DNA of 64,000 bases from Eutypella sp. D-1. Its lineage: Eukaryota; Ascomycota; Sordariomycetes; Xylariales; Diatrypaceae. Below, one piece after another: positions 34,433 through 45,520 of the stretch (positions are counted from its first letter, which is position 1; every line of letters begins with the position of its first letter). The stretch lies in contig JAJTTP010000007.1 in the NCBI GenBank assembly GCA_023313575.1, positions 2,108,001 to 2,172,000 on the forward strand. The letters run 5' to 3'. Below the pieces are notes generated by a model that was given only the letters and a program-made list of their open reading frames with translations, did no database searches and had not been told where the DNA came from. Both the position numbers and the translations under genes were made by a program.

Positions 34433-37400
34433 ATGGCGGACCCGAAGAATACGCCTGCGGGTTCCGAACCGCCGCCAAACCCCGTCGTGACTTACAGGAA
34501 CCCGAGAAGAACTTCCCCAGAAAATTCGATTACGCTCCGACATCATCGCCTAGCCAGAGAGGCGTCGAAGCGCCATTCCCCCGCCAACCTGCCGGCTGTG
34601 CCACTCGCGACGAATTCGCCGCGACGGAAATCCTCCGGAGAGAGCAACGATACCGGCATGAGTGATCCCAAACGATGGTTTGACAGGACGAATCGCAATT
34701 TGAAAGGTGATGTAGACACATCGGGAATGGACGTCGACCCCCCATTTTTCCAGAAAGAGTCGGATTCGTCTAATGAGGATGCGGCCAATCACCCGATACC
34801 CTCACAAAGCCCGGCGTACCGGTTCGTGCAGAGTCGTGGCCCTGTGCTGCGGCAGGATGCAACGCAGAGTAGTAGTGCCGACGACTACCGAAGCGTAATC
34901 GACGACTTGACGGTCGAGAACAAGAGACTCAAAGAGGAGCTGAAGAGGTACAGGCAGATGGGTCCGGATTCCTTGCGCAGGGACAAGCTCTTTGAAGTCA
35001 AGTTTCATGGTCTACCCAGTCGCAAGAAGCGCGAGCTCGAGGCAGCCCTGCGAGATTTTACCACCAGCGTTGAAAATTCGAGTGTCGGAGACTCGCCCCG
35101 TCGCAAGATCTACGGTAAATCCAAGATACCCAATTACTCGAGCGAAGGGGTGTCGAAGCACGCATCCTCAACATCGGGATCTCAATCACGTCCAGTGGAT
35201 TCGGCCTATGCGTCTATGTCAGGAACCGGCACCAGTTCCTCTATCCCATCTCTGCCACACCTTGGCAGTAAGGCGGCAAAACAGCGTTCGAACACCAAGA
35301 TTGAAAACTACCTGCGCGACATTCCGGAAGGCTTGTACCCGCGTCCACGTCCAACTGTCATGTCGGAAAGGGACAGGAAAAAACTCGTCGTCAAGCGACT
35401 GGAATACTTGTTCACCGGTAAGATGGGCGCTCAAAAGAAGCAGGAAGATCCTCCGCAGCTACCCATCATGCCGGCTCCCATTGCCGAAGATGTGGAGATG
35501 GAGACCAAGACGAGCACTTCGGACGACAAGAGCACAGCTCCTCCAGCGGAACCCGCGCGCGAGGCTAAGATCCGACCACGCGATCATCGACAGAAGGGCA
35601 GCCATTCACGCGATACTGGCTCGGCATCCAACGAACACTCCCACGGCGACCAGGCCGACTCGCGGGATACCAGCGGTGACGGTAGTGGGCACGGCACCAT
35701 AAGCGGTAATGGCAATGGAAATGGCAACGGCAATGGGAATGGCAGCGGGAACGGCAGCGGGAACGGAAGTGGGAACGGCAGTGGCAATGCAGGAAACAAC
35801 ACCCCCCAGGGATCAACAGCTCCGGAACAGCGACCAACTAGACCACGCGACCTGGACCCTGATCGACAACAAAATCCTTCGGAAAATATGGACTACATAC
35901 GGCATTTAGGGCTCGTAGCGCCCGAGTCCAAAAAGGAGTTCTCGGCAAGAGACGTATCCCCAGATGCGGAAGGATGGGTCTATCTCAACCTCCTATGCAA
36001 CCTGGCACAGCTACACATGCTCAACGTCACGTCGGACTTCATCCGTACGGCGGTGACGGAGAAGAGCACCAAGTTCCAGCTGTCTCCGGACGGCCGCAAG
36101 ATCCGCTGGAGAGGTGGGGAGGATGGCACCAAATTCAGCAGTGACGGCAGTGGCCGGGATTCGCAAAAAACCCAGTCAAGCGATGACACCGATGGATCGA
36201 ACGATCAAGATCAGCGGAAGAAACAGAAGACCCAGCCCTCGACGTCCAATGATGTCATAGCTCAAAATCTTACGAATTTCAAGCCGCAAAATCAGCTGCG
36301 CCAAGACTCCAACTCCTCAGAGAGTTTCCACTACAAACCATTGTTTGTGCACCACAATACATCATCTTCCGAAGAACAACCCTCGGGAGGGGATGAGACA
36401 GGCTCCTCCATTGATGCTGAGGAGAGCAATTTAGGGCCCAATTCCAGGTGGGGTCAGAGCGGCGTGTCGGGGCCTTCTCAGCGCAAACGCCGACGTGATG
36501 GTGCTATTATCTATTATAGTGGGGCACCATTCTGTACTGACCTATCGGGTGATCCCGGCGAAGTATCCCCCGACACTACGTATGATATGACCTCATCGGG
36601 CGATCAGGAACCTCTGAATCTCGATATCAATCGGCCGGATCTGTATCGGTCAACATCGGGATCAACTATCCCTTATCGGCCCCTGGCCGGCCCATCTTCA
36701 TACGGTGCCACCATGGAGATCGACGATCAGCCTGAAACACCAGAGTTGACGTCGGGCGAGACTGAAGATGATGATATCGACGCGAGTTTCGAGTGGTCGG
36801 ACTCCCAGCAACAGGCGCCCTTGATTAATCTCGAAGCGAGCGGCCTGGCGGGCATCTACCCCGAGGATCACTTCGTCATCGTCGTGTCGACAAAGCGGCC
36901 AAAAAACGTACAGGTGTATGACACGTCGGACGACGACAACGATGAGGAGGAGGACAACGATGAAGATGATGGCGACGAATCCTTCACGCTGCAGCGGCCC
37001 AGGATGATCGAGCGCCCGAGCCAAGAGACGACCGATTCGCATCGGACCGCCGACTCGATTGCCACAAGGCTCGCGGCCATGACCACCAGCTCGCCGCTCC
37101 CGCTACACGTCCGCAACGCACCCGGCGGCGCGGTCAAGATCGGGTACCTGGGCAGCCAGTATCGCCGTCTACCTCCGGTACCGCTTCCGCCCCCAGCCTT
37201 CTTCTACGACTCGACGGACTCGGGCCTCGACGAGGACGACGAGGACAGCGTCGATGGGTCGGACGGGTTTATTAGCCGCCGCGCGATCGTCGAGGACGAG
37301 GAAGAGGAAGGGTTCTCCTCGTCGCCCGAGGACCTCTCCGGCAACGACGAGGAGGACGAGCACTCCGACGGCGGCGAGGCCAGCTACCACAACCCCAGCG

Positions 37401-37630
37401 CCAGCATCTCCCCCGACAACATGCAGGGCGTGCACGTGCCGGGACGAGTCCCTCCGCCGAGGACCACCGGCGCCGCCCCCGTCCCCGTTCCCGTGCCCCC
37501 GCACCTCGCCGTTCCTGGCCGCGCCCGTGCCCCTCATGGTCACGCCCTCTCCAAGCGCACCGGCAGCTCCTCTGCCGCGACGGCCGGAGGAGCCCCCAGC
37601 GGCGACAGCAGCAGTCTGGAAGACATCTGA
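34433..37630 (+). CDS. frq: Circadian clock protein FREQUENCY
   Basis: An uninterrupted frame of 1065 codons from ATG 34433 (an in-frame ATG at 34415 also exists). It matches FRQ along its length. The N-terminal SPENSITLRHHRLARE block comes first. The dimerising coiled coil (about 149-175) contains SVIDDLTVENKRLKEELKRY. A VKFHGLPSRKKRELEA block follows. The first casein-kinase-binding element (KKLVVKRLEYLFTGK) is at 317-331. A Gly/Asn/Ser repeat spans about 424-458. The second kinase element (ENMDYIRHLGLV) is near 484. WVYLNLLCNLAQLHM, a basic RKKQK patch and GAPFCTDLSGDPG follow. The FRH-binding element with PEDHFVIVV is near 808. The C-terminus is acidic, PEST-like and ends SSLEDI. FRQ forms the FFC complex with FRH and CK1 and inhibits the White Collar activators. 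Met99 corresponds to the short-FRQ start of Neurospora. Confidence 0.97.
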   Translation: MADPKNTPAGSEPPPNPVVTYRNPRRTSPENSITLRHHRLAREASKRHSPANLPAVPLATNSPRRKSSGESNDTGMSDPKRWFDRTNRNLKGDVDTSGMDVDPPFFQKESDSSNEDAANHPIPSQSPAYRFVQSRGPVLRQDATQSSSADDYRSVIDDLTVENKRLKEELKRYRQMGPDSLRRDKLFEVKFHGLPSRKKRELEAALRDFTTSVENSSVGDSPRRKIYGKSKIPNYSSEGVSKHASSTSGSQSRPVDSAYASMSGTGTSSSIPSLPHLGSKAAKQRSNTKIENYLRDIPEGLYPRPRPTVMSERDRKKLVVKRLEYLFTGKMGAQKKQEDPPQLPIMPAPIAEDVEMETKTSTSDDKSTAPPAEPAREAKIRPRDHRQKGSHSRDTGSASNEHSHGDQADSRDTSGDGSGHGTISGNGNGNGNGNGNGSGNGSGNGSGNGSGNAGNNTPQGSTAPEQRPTRPRDLDPDRQQNPSENMDYIRHLGLVAPESKKEFSARDVSPDAEGWVYLNLLCNLAQLHMLNVTSDFIRTAVTEKSTKFQLSPDGRKIRWRGGEDGTKFSSDGSGRDSQKTQSSDDTDGSNDQDQRKKQKTQPSTSNDVIAQNLTNFKPQNQLRQDSNSSESFHYKPLFVHHNTSSSEEQPSGGDETGSSIDAEESNLGPNSRWGQSGVSGPSQRKRRRDGAIIYYSGAPFCTDLSGDPGEVSPDTTYDMTSSGDQEPLNLDINRPDLYRSTSGSTIPYRPLAGPSSYGATMEIDDQPETPELTSGETEDDDIDASFEWSDSQQQAPLINLEASGLAGIYPEDHFVIVVSTKRPKNVQVYDTSDDDNDEEEDNDEDDGDESFTLQRPRMIERPSQETTDSHRTADSIATRLAAMTTSSPLPLHVRNAPGGAVKIGYLGSQYRRLPPVPLPPPAFFYDSTDSGLDEDDEDSVDGSDGFISRRAIVEDEEEEGFSSSPEDLSGNDEEDEHSDGGEASYHNPSASISPDNMQGVHVPGRVPPPRTTGAAPVPVPVPPHLAVPGRARAPHGHALSKRTGSSSAATAGGAPSGDSSSLEDI
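35703..35805 (+). repeat. Gly-Asn/Gly-Ser coding repeat inside frq
   Basis: Tandem GGN-AAY and GGN-AGY hexamers encode an alternating Gly-Asn then Gly-Ser-Gly-Asn run. It sits at the place of the Thr-Gly/Ser-Gly run of Neurospora FRQ. Near-identical hexamers suggest slippage-driven length change. Confidence 0.85.
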
Positions 37631-38220
37631 TCCCGATTTGATATGACCTTGGTCGATGGTCCACAACATCCTTGTCTCCAGCTACAGCTATATGATGGCT
37701 TTTACCTATCTACCTACCACCACATCTACCGTACTTCACTGCTAAATCAACAGGTGGGCAGAATCCACCTGAACCTTGCAGCAAATAACAACCTTTTTTC
37801 TTTTCTGCGTCTCTCTCTTTTGGAGAAACACTTCTCATCTCATTATATACACGACATATCTACATACAAAAAAAGTCTCGCGGATATCCTTTGACATTTA
37901 AACGTCTCTCAGACAATTGGGTTTTTGCTGTTATTTGTGTACTTGCCGTACTCATTTTTTTTTTGGTCTTATATCTTTCTTTCGGCGGTTTCTTTTTATA
38001 CTTTTGGCCCCCTCGCGTGTGTCATACGCGAGGAAGCACGGGTTCAAGATGGCGATGTGTATGAAGCTATGGTGAGGTTTGGGGGTGTAGCGATCTTAAC
38101 GATGTTTTGTTTTGGTGCTTTAAAGGCGACTGGGTTTTGCGAGCGATACTGTCTAGCCCCCTTTTTTAAGGGGTCTAGAAATGGCGCATTGTGGGAATGG
38201 GACGGGACGGGGCGGTATAG

Positions 38221-38252
38221 GATCTGATCTGATCGGATTCGGATCGGACGAT
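38221..38252 (-). promoter_or_regulatory. Candidate antisense (qrf) light-response element
   Basis: A tight run of GATCT, GATCT, GATCG, GATTC, GATCG and CGAT within 32 bases lies about 590 bases past the frq stop codon. In Neurospora the antisense transcript qrf starts 3' of frq from a White Collar-bound light element. The strand assignment follows from that model. No transcript evidence is available here. Confidence 0.4.
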
Positions 38253-38525
38253 ACGCGATACGTGCGGCGGCTTTCGGCCTCGCTTTACTGCTTTGATTGG
38301 TTGATTGACATATCACGGGGCGCAATGGTGTTTGAGAACGAGATGTCCCTGAGAGGACCTTGTTTTGGTGTTTTTTTTTTTAATGTTTCTGATTTCTTCC
38401 CCGGGGCCCCCGTTCATAGAGATGAAGCAAGGAAGGGAAACTCGGATGGAGAGGTTCCTGGCCATGTTCTATGTACGTATGTATGTATGTGGAAATGAGC
38501 ATTCGCATCGTATCGGTCGACATTT

Positions 38526-38538
38526 GATCGATTGGATC
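38526..38538. promoter_or_regulatory. GATCGATTGGATC motif, second candidate WCC site
   Basis: Two GATC cores flank GATT in 13 bases, and another GATCGAT follows at 38794-38800. Spacing and composition resemble GATN-repeat sites of GATA-type White Collar proteins. This is inference only. Confidence 0.3.
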
Positions 38539-40281
38539 AGGATTGACACACTTTGGCATATTTTTTCTTGTCGCGTGCTTAACTTAGATCAATATGTGAT
38601 GATAGTATCTCGCTCTTTAGGTGAGTGACTGGGGGTAGGTGGGGGCTTTGAGATGGGGGTTGATATGAAACGTTTCTTCTCAGTAGGTAGTTAGTTCTGC
38701 GAAGGACCCTACATGGTGATCAAGAATGAAGAAGATAAAGTCTGCTTGATACATCTATTGCGTTCTTATCATTTTGCGCGAGTCGGGCCAGTTGATCGAT
38801 TTCAAATTATTGGCGATTGTTCTACCTTCAATTTTCTTGTAGAATTGTTTAGGATTCCCGATTGCATCCGGAAAACTCCCCTTTTCACACAACGTCTTTA
38901 ACACCGGCCCCCCGCTCCGGGCCGAACGTTTCCACACCCCACCCCACCCCACCGCAGCTATCCATCCGGCCCGCTCCGTCACCCAGTCCCACTGTTATGG
39001 CCGACGTCTCCGCCCCTCTCGCCGAAACAGCCCCCCCCCCTCCCTAACAAAAGAATTTTCCTACTCTAGAGTCAGGGGCTAGGCCAGGAGATTTCCCATC
39101 TCTATAGATTTCTGGATCCTGGCTTTTGTGGCTTCTTCGGGCAATGGTACCTTACCCGCCTTGATCTGAAGCTGACTGGTATGCGCGAACTTCGCTGTTG
39201 TGCGCTGGAGGTTTGGTCTCGGCGGGTTGATTTATCTTGTCGGTCAGTTCGCGTGGACTCGGGTATGTCGTATTGTGTGACCTCTGTTCTCGTATTCCTA
39301 GCTACGGAAAACAAAATTTTCTTTGGCTTACTTGCCCCTGTGTATACATACCTACATATCTTCAGCGGCATATGCTGACTGGACTAATCGGTATGACCGT
39401 GTGCAGCCACAAGACGAAGAAGCCTTCTCCATCTTTAACTCGCCTCCTTGCGAGATATGGACTTAATAACGGGCTTAGCTTATTCTCCGCGACTAGCTAT
39501 ACTTAACCTACTCAGCTCGCGGACTCATAGTTATTATATACAGTCAGCTGCCATCTCGTAAAGTTTAGTTCTGCTAATAATGCCCATGTGAGGAAACGTT
39601 AATGAGAAGGAGGTCACAGTCTCGCAATACGATGTCGACCTGAGCACTGTTATGAGGCAAAGCGTTCCCCCATGGCTTTAGAAGTCCATACCGTGGCAAT
39701 GCATACCCGGCGCGTAAGTTGATCTCATATATGGCTCCACGGGGTGATTACTCCATGGTCGGAAGTTATATACGCAAGAAGTTGTAGGAGCATCTTCCAT
39801 CACATGTACAAGCCACCATCTAAGCATGGATGTTAATCGGCTTCTACTCTTGACCTATTTTAGGCATTAGACAGTGTGGATACGAACGGGCTACAAATCC
39901 GCCTATATCAGGTCTGGGCCATCGGTGATATAAGGGGCGACTAAAGCCCTCTAGGCCTCTCTTAGCCGTAACTCTGTACTTAAACGTGGCGCATCCGTAC
40001 AGTAGCACCTGTCTACATTTCCATTCCAACCTCGTACTCAGCTTACGGCATATGAGAGCAGAAATCCAGGCACCAGATCATGTCACCGACAATAACAGAG
40101 TAGGAATTAACCATTTGTCATAAATTCATAGTGGCGTGATCTATTCAGAAGTCACCTCTCTTTGCGCTGGCTTCTCGTCAACCCTCAGATTCTCACCCAC
40201 ATTTGCCTACCCCCCTTTACGACCAGTGAAACTACCAATATCGGACCAGATCAAATCTCCATCTCGGGGCATGCGTCAGCC

Positions 40282-40812
40282 CTAATCCCTCGCAGCGTCC
40301 ACCTCCTCTACCTTCTTTTTACCAAAAAGGACGACAGCCTGGTAGTAGATATCGGCGGTGGTGGTGCAGAGGCTCTGAGCCTCATCATCATTGGCGGGGA
40401 CCCCGGTATCATCGCCTGCCGCAGTGGAGTGGACGGCGTCGGCAACAGTCTTCGCATCGGCGGCGTCGCATATGTTATAGAGGTCTTCGTGGAAGTTGTC
40501 GTCGATGGAGGCCTTGGCAGAGTCGGTGAAGCGGTCCTGGGCCTTGTAGTTGCGGTAGCCGAAGTCGTGGCGGTAGCACCCCGGCGCGAAGTCGAACCCG
40601 AACGGGTTGTCCGGCGCCGACGAGCACCCGTCCGACGACCAGTCCAGCCCCGCTGGCTTCTGTGCCTGCCGCGCCGACAGGAACTCCGACATGCTCACGT
40701 TGAAGAGCAGCCGGTCCGTCTCCGCCTCCAGGTCCGCCTGTCTGGCGCTGGCAGGGACCGCCGCGGAGAGGCACACGGGCGCGAGGGCGGCAAGGATCGT
40801 AAGGAACTTCAT
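40282..40812 (-). CDS. Small secreted phospholipase A2 (fungal/bacterial type)
   Basis: A single exon of 176 codons. Residues 1-20 form a classic signal peptide (MKFLTILAALAPVCLSAAVP). A pro-region ends in a likely dibasic-free Arg site near 53. The PLA2 core follows: DGCSSAPDNPFGFDF, then CYRHDFGYRNY with the His-Asp catalytic pair in the order typical of prokaryotic-type group XIV enzymes. Length and motif order match secreted fungal PLA2s such as the Tuber sPLA2 family. Four cysteines in the mature part probably form two disulfides. The protein hydrolyses the sn-2 acyl bond of phospholipids outside the cell or at the wall. The gene is convergent with frq. Confidence 0.88.
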   Translation of the reverse strand: MKFLTILAALAPVCLSAAVPASARQADLEAETDRLLFNVSMSEFLSARQAQKPAGLDWSSDGCSSAPDNPFGFDFAPGCYRHDFGYRNYKAQDRFTDSAKASIDDNFHEDLYNICDAADAKTVADAVHSTAAGDDTGVPANDDEAQSLCTTTADIYYQAVVLFGKKKVEEVDAARD

Positions 40813-43800
40813 ATTGAGTAACAGTTGCGAGGCTTTATCTCCTGCTTGGTTGACTGCTGAGATGAGGGGTGATCTTGAATGTAGGGGCCCAAACTCGATA
40901 AGAACGTGGTAGGGTACAGCGGCACGGGATAAAACGTCGACTCTGGCAGTGTCTGTATTGCTTGTCCAAAAGTGACCAAGAAAAACGCCCGGAGTCTGGA
41001 ATGGTATGAACAGCCGGTATTTTTATAGTAAAATACTGGCTCTCGACTGGGCACAATTTAGCCAAGGTTCTCCTAGGCGTTGGAAGGAGAGGCTGCCGTA
41101 CAATAGGGGCTCTGAATAATACGGTATTTGTATAATAGGGGCTATAGCTCGTTGGCGCCGTTAAATGACATAAAAAGACAGGAGACAATACGATGCCGTC
41201 GCCGATGGAGGACTGCTCTGCAAGCCGTTGCGAGTGAATGCGACCCGAAACTCAAAACCTCAATGTGCATCCCTCGACGCTTTAATAGATTTCCCGACGC
41301 AGGCTGCACATCTGCCAAATCAAGATTCAGGGCGGCCGTAACCGCAACCCGCAGCCGTTGACCGCAGTGGTCCCGCTCCCGCTTCTCTTGGTCCCCGATC
41401 GTCCCATTGTCGTCTTTCACATTGCGAGTCTGGAGGCTGAGATTGGACGGTTCCTGTCAGCGTAGCAGCCGGGTGAGGGGCGCTAATCGGGGTTCCGTAT
41501 TGTGCGTTGTGAATTGTGATATACTGAAATAGCCCAGACAAACTGTCCAGCGACGAGTATGCTGAAGTCTGGGCTTCTGCCCTCCCCCTCCCCTATTTTC
41601 CTACCTACCGAATCGGGGATGATCGTCGATGCAAGATCTCGGGTCCTGTACTGGTGCCGATTCTATTCGTCCTGGCGTGCTTTTGCCCAGGCCAATTGGC
41701 GGGTTCCCCGCAGACACGCACCCCCCTTGCCCCTCCACCTACCCTACCCCTTATCGCGGGGGAAAAGTCACCGGGTCGGAGGGGTCACTATGAGACCGAC
41801 GTCCTTCCTCGATGGAGGCTAGAAGGATAGGGCCTAATATATTAGGAGGAAGTCAATCCGATAACTAATCAACTGCCGTAGAACTTGTGTTGCTCTTAGC
41901 CTTCGTTTCCTTCGGGGCGAGGGGTTTCTCTCGAAGCCCGACGCACCCGAGATACCATAGAGAGAGAGGGGGAAGTCGAATCAATCTCTTCTGCAGATTA
42001 ACGCATAGTTACGGTCAAGCATTTAACGCGCCATCAGCCATCTTGGGGCGCGCACGGGTTATTTGAGATATCAAGATTGTGATGTATACCTACCTATGCA
42101 GGAAAGAAGCTTGTTGTAGCTTTTTCCTCTTCCCTTAAGGCATCAAATCCGCGGGCACAATATCAAATACTGCACGTTGCATTGCATATATGGACGAAAC
42201 TCGTGCCGTCAACTTCGCCTTGGGGATGGGGGAGCGAGACGGATGACGATGACCGATCCAGCGAGGTCAGAATATTGGTCTCGGTATTAGTGACATGGGA
42301 AACCGCGGCCTTCCTTTTCAGCATAGTCGACAAGGATTTGTTTGAAAATGAAAAAGGTAGGATCGATTGTGGGCAGGTGAATTGCTCTCGCGGGTTGTTC
42401 CTTGCGAGGTGCCCGAGTTGTCATCAGGGAAGGGGCACGCACATCCTACTTATTATCACAATCCAAGGAGGGTTTATAGGCGGATATCATGATAGCTAAC
42501 AGCAGTTGGGTGCAACGTTGGGCCTTCCAAGTCTAATGTCACGACAGAAAAAAGAAAAAGAAGAAATCATTCTAGCGGTTGATATCTCGAAAAGGGGGGG
42601 GTCCCGTCTTATTCTATGTGGGAGAAGAAGACGCGGTGCATCTAACGTGTGTCGGTGGTTTTACACATATAAGCCCTCATAGGGTCGGATTGGATCTATC
42701 TGGCTGAATACGAATGTAGCACCTCTACTTCGACATGTCAAAGAACTAAGTCGCATGACTGGCTACGTAGACCAGGAGAGAGATTTACCGTTCAATTATG
42801 CCCGCGAGCGCATATCTGACCTGTGCACGGCACGCCGGCTCGAAACTCACATGGCGTAGATCACTTTCCAAGCCGTCGTCGATTTCGATCGTTCAGGGGG
42901 GTAAACCAATCAATTGGTACATACATCGACGACGCATGCAACATCAATGCCCTACGCCTTCTCTTTCCCCTTTGAACTCGTCCCGAGACTTCCTTACAGC
43001 CTCGGCATGTCCACAATATTCCCAAGATTAATAAACAACCTTCCTCACCTTTGAACCCCCCCCCCCCCACTGGTATTAGACGTCCGTCTCATATCTCGCT
43101 AGGAAAAGTAGTTAAGTAGCAAAAAGTAGGGGTAGCAGCAAAGAAGGGGGCCCCAATACTGCGCACACCGCATCTCCGCCATCATGCTGCTTTGCATTCG
43201 CGCATTTTGCATTTTTGCAATTTTCGATTTGCGAATCCGGCACTATCCCGCACGGATCAGACACGACCCAGACACTACCGAGGAGCTAGGGTAGAGTAGA
43301 CCTAGGCCTACCGGCTGGCTAGTCCGTGGTAGTGTGGCCCCGAAAACTTTCCAGCCGGTGCTATTACCTCAGTAGTGGCATTTTCAAGGCCACCGGCCCC
43401 GTTTCGCCCCTACCGCCATCATTCCATGAGACAGACGGGTGGCGGGATCTACCCTACAACGTCGAGGGAGAAGAAAGAAAATCGTAAAACCGAAGAGGAC
43501 TTAACGCCGATTCATGCAACTTACTAATGGTCCTATTCAACGCTTGCGTGCGGGCGCCTTATCTAAGTACGCAACGTTTGTCCTTAGTTAGTCCACCTAA
43601 AAGGGGGGAGGGATGGGGCAACGAGCTGGTTCCGAGCTATCCAGGCCATGATTCCATCTAATTCACCGAACTACCTCACCTAGGTCTCCCACTACCAGTA
43701 GCTAAGGTGAAGTTTATGCGGAAGGAACCGCCTCTAGCTACCCACATCATGATATCCGGCGTTTCCACTCTTACGTCAAGAGTCGATGCTAAGGGGGCTG

Positions 43801-44307
43801 TTTTCATGTCGAAACCTGTGTGCTTGCTGGCAACGTTACGTATCAGAAGCCCCCCTTCCCGGCGCCGCGGAGATAAAGATGCATGTACACACGTACAGCT
43901 TGCAGGAAACGAATGAAAGGGATTTTTCTTCTCCCGTAGTCTGCGGTGTTCCTCCGTCGGTGATGCCGGTTTTGATGACATGACATCAACAAATGGACGT
44001 GGATATCGGGCCAGCTTAGTAGCCACACTCCACCGCGGAGCTGATGTCGTGTCATATCGAGCTAGGCGTTAAGAAAACAAGGTCCGCTTGCCATAGATTG
44101 GGGTAGATAGATAGGTGAGGTTGGTAGGCAGGGTATATAGGGTATATAGGCTCGACTTCCGAGTTTCCAAAGGGAGAGCTGTGATTCCCAATTCTGAAAA
44201 CTTGTCTCAATCCTGAAAAGTTTTAGCAAGCGTGTGAACCTCCTACTCACTCATCTACGACTCCCGTATACGACCTCCGCAATATCAAGATAAATTAACA
44301 ATCGCAT
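40813..44307. other. Intergenic, no supported gene
   Basis: About 3.5 kb. A short near-repeat of ACAATAGGGGCT and TAATAGGGGCT occurs at about 41100-41145. A C13 run lies at 43056-43068. AGGTACCT-like words and TATAGGGTATATAGG occur near 44130-44150. Frames up to 139 codons are antisense shadows or chance. Confidence 0.5.
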
Positions 44308-45520
44308 ATGAAATCCACCAGCACAATGGGAAGCCAGGACACGTCGAAGTTCCAGGGCTGGCTCGGCCTCGACCAGAGCGCCTTTGAGGGCAACATGAAA
44401 TGGGGCGAGTTCGAGCCCAAGAAATGGACGGAGAACGACGTCGACATCGAGATCTCGCACTGCGGAATCTGCGGCTCCGACCTGCACACCCTGAAGAGCG
44501 GATGGGGCCCTACCGCCTATCGTATGTCGTTTCCAACTTCTCCACACCCCTCTTCCCTCCTTCAAAAATGTTGTCGATATACCTAGTAAGCGTACGCTGA
44601 CATTCGCTTGAATTAATACAGCCTGTGTCGTCGGGCATGAGATCGTCGGTCGCGCCGTCCGCGTTGGCAAGAACGTGGATCACATCAAGGTGGGCGACTC
44701 GGTGGGCGTCGGGGCCCAGGCGCAGAGCTGCCTGCGCAAGGACTGCAGAGAGTGCACGAAGGGCCGGGAACAATTCTGCTCGGAGTTCGTAAGCACGTAC
44801 GGATCGGTCTACCCGAGAGGCGAGGGCAAATCGTACGGCGGGTACGCGGACTTCAATCGAACCAACGGGCACTTCGTGTTCAAGCTGCCGGAGGGTCTGG
44901 ACCCAGCGGCGGCGGCCCCGATGCTCTGTGCCGGTGTCACGATGTACTCGCCGCTGCGACAGAATGGGTGTGGCCCCGGCAAGCGCGTGGGCATCATTGG
45001 CGTCGGCGGCCTCGGCCACTTCGGCGTGCTGTTCGCGCGGGCGCTGGGCGCTGACCGCGTGGTGGGGATCTCGCGGAGCGAGAGCAAGCGCGCCGACGTG
45101 CTCGCGCTGGGCGCGGACGAGTACATCGCCACGGGCGAGGAGGAGGACTGGGCGACGAAGCACGCGGCGTCGCTGGACCTCATCATCTCGACGGTGTCGA
45201 GCGAGAAGATGCCGCTCAATGAATACCTGGGGCTGTTAGACACGTACGGCACGTTCATCCAGGTCGGGGCGCCGGACGGCGGCAAGCTACCGGCCATCAC
45301 CGCATTCTCGTTTATCAAGAAGAGCATCAAGGTCGGTGGCGGCTTCATCGGGGCGCCGGGGGAGATCAAGGAGATGCTCCAGCTGGCGGTGGACAAAAAC
45401 GTGAAGCCTTGGATTCAGGAGCGCCCTCTCACGGACGCAAACCAGTCTATCGTCGACATGGAAGCTGGAAAGGCGAGGTACAGATACGTTCTCAAGAACG
45501 AGAAATTCGGCAAGCACTGA
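44308..45520 (+). CDS. Zinc-dependent NADP alcohol dehydrogenase, Adh6/cinnamyl type
   Basis: Two exons, 44308-44521 and 44622-45520, join in phase to 370 residues. The intron starts GTATGT and ends TACAG. The ATG at 44326 (MGSQD) may be the true start, since residues 1-6 are not conserved in feel. Catalytic zinc ligands are in CGICGSDLH and GHEIVG. The structural zinc lobe shows the four-cysteine pattern in CLRKDCRECTKGREQFC. The Rossmann motif is GVGGLGHFGVLFA. The spread of these motifs is that of medium-chain dehydrogenases of the cinnamyl alcohol dehydrogenase/Adh6-Adh7 group, which reduce aromatic and aliphatic aldehydes with NADPH in the cytosol. No clustering with other metabolic genes is visible. 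Confidence 0.92.

Larger units (their letters stand above)
37631..40281. other. frq 3' region and intergenic
   Basis: About 2.65 kb between frq and the phospholipase gene, whose 3' end faces frq. It is T-rich just after the frq stop, as expected for a 3' UTR. Three GATCGA-type sites or clusters lie at 38221-38252, 38526-38538 and 38794-38800. No credible coding gene was found. Confidence 0.55.

Noticed and set aside
37169..37669. 166-codon antisense frame at the frq 3' end
   Set aside because: It is a shadow of the acidic FRQ tail. An antisense RNA may exist, but coding potential is not supported.
44510..45163. 217-codon minus-strand frame over the alcohol dehydrogenase
   Set aside because: It is an antisense shadow, and the plus strand has full catalytic motifs.
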